Positions 22,113 through 32,106 of a stretch of 64,000 nt of DNA are shown piece after piece; position 1 is the first letter of the stretch, and every line of letters begins with the position of its first letter. Source of the DNA: Heterodera schachtii. Lineage: Eukaryota; Nematoda; Chromadorea; Rhabditida; Heteroderidae. The DNA lies in the NCBI GenBank assembly GCA_023374025.1, contig SIJG01000046.1:398707-462706 (forward strand). The letters run 5' to 3'. The notes below the pieces were generated by a model that saw only the letters and a list, made by a program, of their open reading frames with translations, did not search any database and was not told the origin of the DNA. The position numbers and the translations under genes were made by a program.

Positions 22113-25100
22113 ATGTATTTTATTTCTTTGATTTTCTTTTTTATTTTTTGCACTAAAAATATTTATTCGGAAAAACAACATGAATCGGGTGAAAATAATG
22201 AGCACATAACAATTGATTTGAACTCAAACATTCATACACAGCAGCAGAACAATTCCTCAGGTTTTGAAAATATTTTTAAATTAATTATTATATATTTATG
22301 AATTAATTCAAAAAATAAAAATAAATTATTAGACAATTAAGCACCGACCAATAATAATCATACGGCGACTTCACCCGCGCCGCCGGTAATTGAACGAATT
22401 GAAATTCGGCTGGTTGACACTGGAAACAGAACGGAAGAGACTCCATTAATCATTGTAAATCGAATTCAAAAAATTATTTAGAATTAGTCAAACAATTAAT
22501 TCTAATTTAAGATTTGGTATACCGTTATTATATATTGATAATTAATAAATTTAAATTAATTTTTTGTTTTGTTTAGGTTGATGTTGTGAAGAAAAATGGT
22601 TCAGCAGGTGAAAAACAAAAAATAAATTAACTAAAAAAGTTTAAAAGAATATTAAGCAAAATTATATTTAAAATCTAATTAATTTTGGTTTGTATTTTCT
22701 TATATGAGTCGCCGCAACTATTGAACAATCAATTCTGGCGGAAAACCCAACGCTTAATGAGCAAGTTGGACCAGCAAAACCAAACCAATCGTAAATTTAG
22801 AAAATAATAATTGTAAAGGTTAAAAAGGCATTTAAATATTAAATTCCGAACAAAAAAATTTTTGAACTATAATTTATGAATTTAAATATTTGTTAACCGA
22901 TTTCCATTTTTAATCGTTCTTTAGCTTTTTGCTGCGCTTACATCAGCCGAATTATCACTCGGTTTTGTATATTCCGTTTGAGACGAACACTTCCGAAACA
23001 GCAACAACAACAACGAGAACAACTAACGATAAACCAACAACAATAACTACAGTTGATGGTCATTATATATTTGTTGAAGAAGAAATGGAAGGGGAAAAGC
23101 CAACGGATAAAAATTGGTCCAAATAATTAATTGATGAACAAATTTGGACGCAATTAGCAGGGAAATAGTCTAATTAGACGATTGGGGTCTTGGAAAGAAT
23201 TGTCAAAAAACAAAGGGTTCTTAAAAGGAAAAACAATGTTAATAAATGGATCGAACCAGATACATTAGTTAGTTGAAGTTTTGTCGGGAACCCGAAATGA
23301 CCAAGGCATTACCCAGCCTATTATCAAATAAACAATTAGGAAAATACAAATTCACGCTTTAACAACCAATTTTTTAAAGGAATCCCTTCTCTTTATGAAC
23401 AATTTGATGACACAACGGCAACAATTAAAAAGGATGAAAAATTAGTGACAAAAAATGGGGGAGTGGGACAAAGTGTCGACAAAAGTGGCCATGGACAATT
23501 GGACGACACAAATGAAGACAAAGTGGCACAACAAAATATTGCACAAAATAAACAGACAGAATTGGTGGAAAAAAAGAATGACCAAAATGAAGGTGGGCAA
23601 AATAATTTTTGATCGATTAAAAAATCGTTCTGAACGGCGGAAATATTTAGTTAATTTGGCTGTTCACTTTTCATTAAAAATAATTTCCTTCCTTTTTAAT
23701 TTGTTTTTGCTAATAATTTATCAATTTTTTTATTATTTTTTTAATTCGAAATCTTTTTCATCAGAGGCTGATGAAGATGAAGAAGAGGATGAAGCAATGA
23801 CAGTGGAAGAAGATGAAGATGCAGCTAATGAGCGCGGAAGGGACGAATTTTTGGTCAATGAATCGGCCATTCTTGGCGAAACGCAACACACAAATTTCAC
23901 TTCGTTTGATGAACAAAATTTTGATAATTTTTCATTTTCAATTGCTGAACATTACGACAACATCTCCAAGATGTTCATGCAGCACAACAGCAGCAGAAGT
24001 GGGTCGAGCAAAAGCAATGTTAAAATTAGAGATTAATTAGTGCATATAAAATTTGGTATGAAAAAGAGAAGAGCGTCTCATTTCAAAGTTGGGCATGTCC
24101 AATTATCACTGATCGTAAATTGGCAAAGAGTCCGGTGGGCTTCCGACTATTGGAGGAATATTATTGGGAAAATTCGTCATATGTTTTTTTTAATTCTATG
24201 CTATAATCCAAGCCTGCCCAAATTTAGAAGAGGTTGATCAGCAGGATGATCTGCTGTATGTTACGGATGAACAACCAAAAGAAGCGGTGGTTGGTCAACA
24301 GCGGAATGAAGAAAAACGGAAACAGAAGAAAAGTGATCAGCATCATCATGATGATCAGCAGGAACAGCAACTGCAGCAGAAGGATCAAAATCAGTTCGAA
24401 TCAGTTGCTGATCAGCCAAACGAAATCCAACCGCAGGGAGAGGAGGGGGACGAGGAATGTTTGGCCAACCGGGCCAAACTGTCGCGCGAGACGATGCACA
24501 AACTGCGGACGGAACGGCGCCGAATTGTGCAGTCCATCCGACGCATCAACCGGCAACAGCGCGAGCTGTGCCGGCCCGACCCGGGCCAAAGTCATGTGCC
24601 GTACAGGTGATAATGGAAACGCAAAAAAAAAACATGAAGAAGTGCCAAATTTGGGCCATTCTAAGAATGTTGATGAGCCAATCCTGGGATTTTCACAATC
24701 CCGGCTTAGATTCTACCAACTTTTGAAGGACTTATATAGAAATAGAACGGGATCAAGGCCAAATTGATCCTTTTGGGAAGGGTTGGTCCGGGCAGATCCA
24801 ATTTTGTAGAAATTGGCCCTATTGAAAGGCAACTTGGCCCTTTTTGACCCGGTCTTCAACACTTTGTCTCAAATTTGGCACTAAATACCTTATGGAAAAA
24901 GGATCTCTCTCCCGGTAAACTTTCCTTTTTCAGGAAGTGTCCAATGTGGCGGCGTGAAAAATTCTTCCTGTATTATGCCTTTATGCGGATAACATACTGT
25001 AGTAACCATGAACGATGGCCCTCTGCAAAAAAGAGAATTTGATTGGTTGCTTTTCTATAAGCGTGCCAAGTCCTTACGTAAAAGTGCCAACTTTTACAAA

Positions 25101-25540
25101 AATTTACAATAATTAATGGAAGCAAATTAAATTTAACCTTAGCTAACAGTTCACTGAATGTTGTTTAGCCGAGAATCACTCGGAGCTTTTCTTTGTCTCT
25201 AATTTATCGTTAAGCCAACTCGAATCGGTATTTTTGTGTTTTCACGAGAAATTTCCTCCCAACGGTAAATTTAATGTATTTTTTTTTAAATTTGGTTATT
25301 TTATCAGTGTCAGTTCAAAGAAGACACGGATAAAGGATCCAAATCCACAAATTAAATAAATATTCAAATTCAAATTAGTTAGGAATTCTTTGGTAGTTGA
25401 AGGGTCGGAAATTTGGGTTACTGGTTTTCCGGTGTCTATCCAATTTTCCAGGAGATGTTCCAGAATGGGCACTCATCTTTTTAAAAAATAACAAAAGTGC
25501 CGCCGAGGAATGTTTGGACATTTTGTCTCAAAATTGCGTG
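22113..25540 (+). CDS. Unrecognised secreted, acidic and Gln-rich protein, twelve exons
   Basis: Phase-consistent GT-AG model: 22113-22260, 22342-22454, 22577-22607, 22709-22790, 22925-23072, 23178-23271, 23380-23592, 23765-23998, 24228-24606, 24934-24998, 25169-25264, 25452-25540. The start ATG follows TTTAATTTAG by two bases and opens a signal peptide (MYFISLIFFFIFCTKNIYSE). The product is largely disordered: Thr-rich near codon 150, strongly acidic in exon 8 (ADEDEEEDEAMTVEEDED), and Gln/His-rich in exon 9 (HHHDDQQEQQLQQ), followed by a basic helix-like stretch (RETMHKLRTERRRIVQSIRR). The last exons look folded (KCPMWRREKFFLYYAFMRIT; GDVPEWALIFLKNN). The exon 5-6 join is the weakest: exon 5 could instead run to a stop at 23126. 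The gene may end by read-through at TAA 25582 or continue past the foldback element. I do not know the family. Confidence 0.65.
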
Positions 25541-25551
25541 GTGAGCCGAAG

Positions 25552-26226
25552 TGACAAAAATATCAATGTTTATAATATTTAAATTTAATTATTATTTTAA
25601 TTTTATTTGCTAAATAATAAATCATAATTTAGCTTAAACTTAATCAATTTACAAAAAGTTGCAAGCAAAAAAAACTCGAAAAATTTAGACTCAACAATTT
25701 TGACCCTAACTTTTTTGAAATTCAATAATTTTTTCGAAATTTAACTGAATAATAGAGAAATCTTTGGGCTATCTTTTCATTCAAATGCAGTGTGATTAAT
25801 TGAATGTTTGAACAATTTCATGCATTTAAACTATCTTACATTTTTTGGATGACCATAAAATATTACACTATTAATTCATTCATAACTTTTTTAGAAAGAA
25901 CCAATATTAATTTTATTTATATAATTAGATAGCCCAAAGATTTCTCTATTAATCAGTTAAATTTGGAAAAAATTTATTGAATTTCAAAAAAGTTAGGGTC
26001 AAAATTGTAGAGTCTAAATTTTTGGAAGTTTTTGGTCACAACTTTTTGTAAATTTTTACTAATTTTTTTAAAAATTATATAAATAGTAGAGAACATGTAG
26101 AGCTACAATATAATAGTAAGATGAATAAATTTGATTAAGTTTAAGCTAAGTTATGCTTTATTATTTAGCAAATAAAATTTAAATAATAATTAAATTTAAT
26201 TATTACGAACACTGATATTTTTGTCA
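25552..26226. mobile_element. Foldback inverted-repeat element (about 675 bp)
   Basis: The whole segment is one imperfect palindrome. The left arm begins TGACAAAAATATCAATGTT and the right arm ends AACACTGATATTTTTGTCA. Further in, GCTTAAACTTAATCAA pairs with TTGATTAAGTTTAAGC, and AACTTTTTTGAAATTCAAT with its complement. Near the centre, GATAGCCCAAAGATTTCTC on the right matches the complement on the left. No transposase frame is present. It sits directly against exon 12 of the plus-strand gene. Confidence 0.7.
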
Positions 26227-26847
26227 TAGCACCTCAAAATTGCAGTTATTTCTTTTGAAAATTTTAAAGACCAAAAGTGTACTGTAAATGAGTTTTTTGA
26301 GAAACATCAAATTGAATAATGAATGTAAGGAAAATAAGAAAGGAAAGCAAAATCAGAAGAACACAGATGATAAAATGATAGTAAACAATGACAGTCAATA
26401 AATAAAATTTTACGACGCGATTTTTGTCCCAAAATTTTTTTAAAAAATTATAGAATTAATAATCGAAATTTTACAAAAGTTTAAAAACCTATCATTAAAA
26501 ATTTTCAAAAACTTTTTTGTCATAACTTTTTTTCACAAGGTGTAAACACAGAAATCCAATGTTGGGAATCGTAAAATGTTCTAGAGCGAAAATTCGAAAT
26601 ATTGAATATTTGTTCGAATTCAGGTTAGCAGTTCGGGTTTTAAGAAATCAATAGAAGTTATTTTCGTGCTCCAGGAGGGTAATATTTTTCCGACCCTATT
26701 TTTAAAATGTCTTTAAGGGTTTTAATGGTATTTTTTGAAATAAGAGTGAACATTCAAAGGCAAAACTGAAATTAAAAAATAACGCTACTTTAAATATTTG
26801 TCCTTCTTAATTAACTCTAATTGTTCCTCCGCTCATTAAACAATGAC

Positions 26848-29800
26848 TCAATTCCCAAATCTCCCCAAAAATCGCGCCCATTTCCCTACTCATTTTGACA
26901 CAAAGGTGAAATTCAAGAAGCAATTGCAATAGCAAATTTCCAATTGGCCATTTTTACTTACCAAAATGATCCGGTTTGCCAATCCATTTCAAAAGCTTCT
27001 CAAATGTTTCTTCTTCCTTTGGTGGCTTTTCTTCATTTTGTGGCTTATCGTAGTCCTGCTGATCGTCCTCATCCTCCACATTTGAAGGCTGTGGATCAGT
27101 TCGGCTTATCTGCTGAATGATAATTAGGATGATAAAAACTCAAAAATAGTTTTAAAATCGTTGCCAAAAATTGAACAAAATTGTTCCAAATATGGTTGTT
27201 TGCACGAGATCGGGACTTCGGGGTAAACCTGAGGATCAGAAACATCAGGGGTTTTCAGCTGGGATTTGGATTGGATTTGCTGGATTGATTTGAGAAAATA
27301 AAAATTGAAAATTTTACCAAATATCTTTTAATTAATTTAAAAAAATTTTTTTTTTTTTGCTTCTCTCAGAAGAACCACCCAAAAAAAGTTGAAAAATTAC
27401 CTAATGAAAAAGGGACTGTAATGATATTTACGACATCAGTAATATGATGCAAATGATCAAATTCCGTCTCAATTAAATTCCAAAAGGTACGATGTCAGGA
27501 TCAGAAATATGTTGTCATTTAGAAAAAATGAAAGGGATGCAAATAAATAAAAAATTATTAGACAAAATTTAATGAATTTGATATTTCCTGAAAGAGCATA
27601 CATATTTCATTATATAAAAATATTTTTTATTTTATTTTTTGATTATTATAAATTTTCGGCTAATTTTTAAGAATATATGATGTGGGGACATACGCGGTAA
27701 AGACCACGTATGCGTTTATATGATGATTTTCTGAAAACATATGACGTCAGACAAAAATAGTCGGTTTATTCCTAATGTGATATTTCTGATGTAAAAACTT
27801 AATTGCGACGGAATTTGGCTGACGTCATACGTTTTAATTGAGACAAAATTCTCTAATCTGATGTCTAAAGCTCGCATTTTGAGTCATATGCCTTTTTTTT
27901 TTGCCTTTTTCGGGATTTTCGTGCCTTAAATGCCTTTTTGGCGTTTTTTTCCGAAAAATCCATTAAAAATATAATAAACTCATGAAAATATACCCCTAAG
28001 AAATGACTTGAAAAAATTTCAGAAAAGACACCCCCTTAGAAATGAAAAACTTCTCAAAAATTGATCGCAAAAATTCATTTTTTTCTTAATAAAAAATTTC
28101 GGTTTAAAAATTTTCCTTATTGAAAAACATTATAAAATATTTAATAATCATTTAAATGACCAAAATTATTATTTTTTTTGGTTAAATTTTACTTGTTTTG
28201 CTCACTAAAACAAAAAATTTTTAAATGCCTGTTTTCATGCCTTTTTCGGGATTTTCGTGTCTTTTTTTCAATTTTTCGTGCTTATTATATTGCCCTTTTC
28301 GCGATTTTTGGTGCCTTTTTTGCGAGCTCTACTGATGTCACATCAGCGATATTGACGTCAGGTCAATGATATGACGGAAATTATAATTGTGATGCCAGAA
28401 GGAACGGAGTGTGGGAGAAAGTGGGATAAAGGACCTGGAGAACCTTTAAAAGAGGCGCCCGTAGCTCAGTTGATTAGAGCACGGCACGGATTGCTGGGGT
28501 CGTGGGTTCGAGTCCCACCGGGCGAGATACCTTTTATGTTATACACATAATCATTTAATAAAACCAAAAATGGTCAATTTAGTTAGATAAATGATTTGGC
28601 AACTTGTCCTTATTAAAATTTAAAATAAGATTGCTGACCCCTACCGTATTTTGTGGAACTTCTTCCACCGTATAACCCTTTTCTCTGAGAAGTTGTGGCA
28701 AGTTGTCTTCCACAGAAATAATATGCACTGAAAAGTAATTTGATTAAAAAGTAAAACGTATTAATAGATAATTACGAAGTCCAACAGCGAAAAAGAAGGA
28801 TTTTTGGCCATTGGAATTTTCTGCAACCATCCATTTGTGCATTTTTTTTGATCCACTTTTTGTTTCGAACATGTACCAAGTCCGAAATGTACTGTTTGTT
28901 AGCCTTTGTAAAAATGTTTAAGTTTGAAAAAAAATTTTATCAATTATATTAAAATTTAAAGAGGAATTTGGATCAGTGGAAAAATTTTTTTAATTTGATT
29001 ATTTTTTGATAAATGATTAAAGCTCACTCACTTTATCCAAATAATTTTGTTTTTCTCTGCTGTATTTTATTCCATAATCATAATTAATCAGCTTTTCCTC
29101 AGTAAATTCTCCTTTTTTGTACCATTCGACCAATTCTTTGAGAATATTTTTGCCGCCTTTTTTCTCCGCTTCTTCATTGTCCAATGTATGTTTAATGAGA
29201 AGCATAATCTTAATGAGTAAAATTATTTCTTTTTCATTTATATTCTTTTATGAATAATTTTTAGTATTTAATTCTGAGGGATGAAAGCATTTAAATCCTA
29301 TTCTTCGGAATATTTTACTTGGTCGTCATTGACATTTGGCAAAAACTTGCATAAAGCCTCTTTTTCATCCAAGTAACGCCTTTCTTTTCTATTGCTTTCC
29401 CCAATTTTATTGACCTTTTTATCAAAATTTGTAAAGAAATTTCTTGCGAAAAAATTAAATGCTTTTAATTGCCGTTGTGAGCAAATTGTGCCAAGTACTA
29501 TAAGCAGCCAATCCGATGGCAAATTCAGCAGACTCTTTGGAAAATCTTAAAATAAAAAACTATTAAATTTCAAATAACGATTGTGTTTTAAAATGTTTAA
29601 TTATCGGCCTAACAAACCCTTGGCCCCTTCGCAATTAAATCCACATGGGATTTTGCGGGATCAGAATCCGCAATTTTTTATAAAAATTTTAAGTATATTT
29701 CTACATTTTTCAACTTCGCATTGATTATAATGGGCATTAATTTAATTAATATTAATTTATGCATTCACCTCTTTCAATTCGCTGTTTCAAGTCATCATTA

Positions 29801-29871
29801 TCAAGCAATTTTGAAACGCCTCTTTGCATTATACAATATACAAAACTTAAAATAGCAAAAAAAACCATCAT
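26848..29871 (-). CDS. Unrecognised secreted protein, eight exons
   Basis: Minus-strand exons, read 5' to 3': 29769-29871, 29319-29545, 29032-29208, 28776-28903, 28645-28727, 27229-27279, 26962-27112, 26848-26885, all with GT-AG borders. Exon 1 has ATGATG and a signal peptide (MMVFFAILSFVYCIMQRG). Exon 3 encodes a charged helical segment (NILKELVEWYKKGEFTEEKL). Exon 4 reads FRTWYMFETKSGSKK and exon 5 reads HIISVEDNLPQLLREKGY. Exons 6-7 are Gln/Glu/Asp-rich (DVSDPQ; NVEDEDDQQDYDKPQNEEK), and the last exon ends RFLGRFGN then stop. All junctions agree in phase except exon 3 to exon 4, where the natural frames differ, implying a small indel, a missed exon or a wrong border. The 1.4-kb intron between exons 5 and 6 holds a hAT-like element and a tRNA-like sequence. 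The family is unknown; composition resembles the convergent neighbour at 22113-25540. Confidence 0.6.
27866..28331. mobile_element. hAT-like MITE with 8-bp target-site duplication CTGATGTC
   Basis: The ends are TAAAGCTCGCA on the left and, read inward from the right, TAGAGCTCGCA. They are flanked by perfect 8-bp copies of CTGATGTC (27858-27865 and 28332-28339). The subterminal parts carry repeated TGCCTTTTTCGGGATTTTCGTG blocks in the same orientation near both ends. There is no transposase. The 8-bp duplication and TAGAG ends point to the hAT superfamily. It lies inside the large intron of the minus-strand gene. Confidence 0.85.
28455..28525 (+). pseudogene. tRNA-like pseudogene with a 5-nt anticodon loop
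   Basis: The acceptor stem GCGCCCG pairs with CGGGCGA except at the first pair. The D arm is GCTC/GAGC and the T arm GTGGG/CCCAC around TTCGAGT, with good internal promoter boxes A (TAGCTCAGTTGATTAGAGC) and B (GGTTCGAGTCC). The anticodon stem CGGCA/TGCTG closes a loop of only five bases (CGGAT) instead of seven. A functional tRNA is therefore unlikely; a decayed tRNA (possibly Ile-like) or a tRNA-derived SINE head is more plausible. No tRNA body of a SINE is visible after it. Confidence 0.6.
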
Positions 29872-30504
29872 TTGCTCCGGTGACAATAAAATCCGTCTCG
29901 AGGATGGCACTTTTTATATTTGTTGGAACTGAAAAATGTTATGGGAAGATGGGAATGAGTATAAAATAATTTATTTTTGTTAAATTTAAGCTCAAAATTC
30001 ATTTGTTTATTTAGTTTTTTACACATTGAAAATTTTGCAATTCGAAATTTAAAATGTCTCGGGGCCTGACAAATGAGGCCTTTCGGTTTCGGAAAATAAA
30101 AAAAATTTTCGAACAATTATTTCCCAATAAAAACGGTAATTTTTAGGCAAAATTAAAATGGCAAATTAAAACGGCTCAGTAATTATATAACCTTACATTT
30201 GTTATACAGTATCTTCCATGGGACATGCATCATACCTAAATAAACTTACAAAGTAATTCTTATTTCAATGATAAAATAAGCATATTAAACGAACAGATTT
30301 TAGAAGTAAAAGAGACAGGAAGCTTAATTATATATTAAAATAATTAAATCCGTATTTTTTTTAATATTTAAGCATATATTTTGTTGTAACGCTTTAGTTT
30401 TTGGCAATTTGTTCTTTCCTGTGACTTTCACATTCTCACTAAACTAATTTAATTTTGTTTAATTATTTCGATTTATTTTTTTCATAAATAGAACAAATCA
30501 TAAA
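29872..30504. other. AT-rich spacer upstream of the minus-strand gene
   Basis: Contains the putative 5' untranslated region of the gene starting at 29871, with an acceptor-like TTTTTCAG near 29929 on the minus strand. Nothing else was recognised. Confidence 0.4.
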
Positions 30505-30651
30505 TTAAATAAACGGACCAAGCAAATAACTCGGCTTTTGCATTTTGGGGTGTGTGATTTTCCACAGATGGACATGTTCTTGAACGGGTTCTGCTGCTGT
30601 TCTCTCCAAATAACCGAAGAAACCACAAATCAGAAACAATTTAAAAGACAT
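30505..30651 (-). CDS. Small secreted peptide (48 residues), unrecognised
   Basis: A single open exon of 48 codons. The ATG lies three bases after TTTTTTACAG, which fits a spliced-leader or splice acceptor placed immediately before a start. The N-terminus looks like a signal peptide (MSFKLFLICGFFGYLERTAA), leaving a mature peptide of about 28 residues rich in His, Lys and Pro, with no Cys. It has the same orientation as the gene at 26848-29871 and lies upstream of it. It could also be the first exon of a longer gene, because a GT occurs early in the frame. Confidence 0.4.
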   Translation of the reverse strand: MSFKLFLICGFFGYLERTAAEPVQEHVHLWKITHPKMQKPSYLLGPFI

Positions 30652-30730
30652 TTTCTGTAAAAAATATATAATAATAATAATTAATATTATTATTATTCAG
30701 TTTTAGGGCGGACTCCGTCAGTTGGGCCCC

Positions 30731-30867
30731 GGACTATAACTTTTTTCTTTGTCATCCAAATCCAACATTAACTATGTATCCACTATTAGCCTGCAAATTT
30801 CGAAAATTTTCGTAAGGTTCAATTTTGGAATTTAGCAGGCTAATAGAGAAAAAAAAAGTTAGAGTCC
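30731..30867. mobile_element. Short palindromic element
   Basis: GGACTATAACTTTTTTCTTT on the left is the approximate complement of AAAAAAAGTTAGAGTCC on the right. Inside, CTATTAGCCTGCAAA pairs with TTTAGCAGGCTAATAG. The TTAGCCTGCAAA motif is shared with the element at 16912-17051. Confidence 0.5.
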
Positions 30868-31752
30868 AAAAACATGGTTTGGGTCCAAATGTGCGGGACC
30901 CAACCGAATTTTAAATGTGTTTTTCGATTGAAAATCGAAAAAGGGCACAATTGGCACTTGCAAGAAATGCGCCAGCACAGTGAAGAAGCAAGCAAAAAAA
31001 GAAGGATGGCTTTGAATAAAATGCTTTTTTTTTTAAATTTTATAATGGTTTTCTTTGAGCAATTGCTTGTGCCTGGGCATTAACATTCCATAGAAATTAC
31101 GGGGATAATTAATTCTGCTGAAGATACCGGTTTTTCTAGTACCGGCGGCACCGGTACTAATTCTGTAAAAATTTGCACTGGTAAGAAGGGGAATCCGAGC
31201 TGATTTATTTGAAAATTTGGAAAAAGGAAAGGAAGATTTTCAAAAATGGTGCACATTTCGCATATTTAAAAAATATTCTTTCTTTTTTTTTCTATAAAAA
31301 TAAATTTTAGTGAAAATCACTTTGAAATGGTGCCAAAATTCCGAAATTTTTCACGGCACCCCGCTGGCTCAAAAAATCCATAGTTCCTAACTCGAAATCA
31401 CAAATTTAGTCATTTTTAGACAAAATTGTTAACAAATTCAATTTCACCGCCGATTTCTAATTGGTTGGAACGCGGACAGAGATGGGCATTTGGGCATGGA
31501 ACCCGGAAGGTTGGAGTCCATGGCACGGACTTCCTTCCATCCCTCAATTCCCTTTTCCTCTTCCATCCCTCTGCAATTCCTCCATGGGCTCAAATAAGCA
31601 GGCATATCTATAAGCTCAGTTTTGGGTTGGATCATTTTAGTATTAGAATAATTTTGTAGACAAAAAATCGGAAATTCCGGAACAAATCTCCGAATTTACA
31701 TAAATAGAAATTGAAAGCCAATGAGACAACGTCCGAATAATTTTACATTTAC

Positions 31753-31864
31753 TTAGTGTAATTGTAGGTACAGGTTTTGCGATAAAATTTTCACGACTTA
31801 GTTTAGAAATGAACGTGACCTGGACCGGTTCTTGAGGATTTACGCTCTCAACAGAGCAACAGGG
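31753..31864 (-). CDS. Possible isolated exon, unrecognised
   Basis: Minus-strand open stretch after TTTCTGAAG and before a GTAAAT donor, reading CCSVESVNPQEPVQVTFIS and ending near PVPTITL. Composition is protein-like, but no partner exons were found. A second minus-strand frame at 31444-31635 could belong to the same gene; neither has other support. Confidence 0.25.
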
Positions 31865-32106
31865 CTTCAGAAACAATAAAAAAGGGAAACTTTTAGTAAT
31901 AAAAATTAATGTAATTGCGGAAAATTTAAATTCATTTGGCCAAATGGCTAGTAAAAGTGTCCAATTCGATTACCAGCAAAAGGAAAAGAATAATTTCGAA
32001 GAAAAAAAAAACATTTTTTGAAATTTATGACGATTTTCTTTCATCAATAACGATTTATATGCCAATGTGTTTTAGCCTGACGAGGCCCTATTTTCATTGT
32101 TCACTA

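Noticed and set aside
28480..28495. Functional tRNA at 28455-28525
   Set aside because: The anticodon loop has only five bases and the first acceptor pair is mismatched, so it was recorded as a pseudogene.
31426..31659. Plus and minus frames over 31426-31659
   Set aside because: Both strands are equally open and neither has convincing splice borders; left uncalled.
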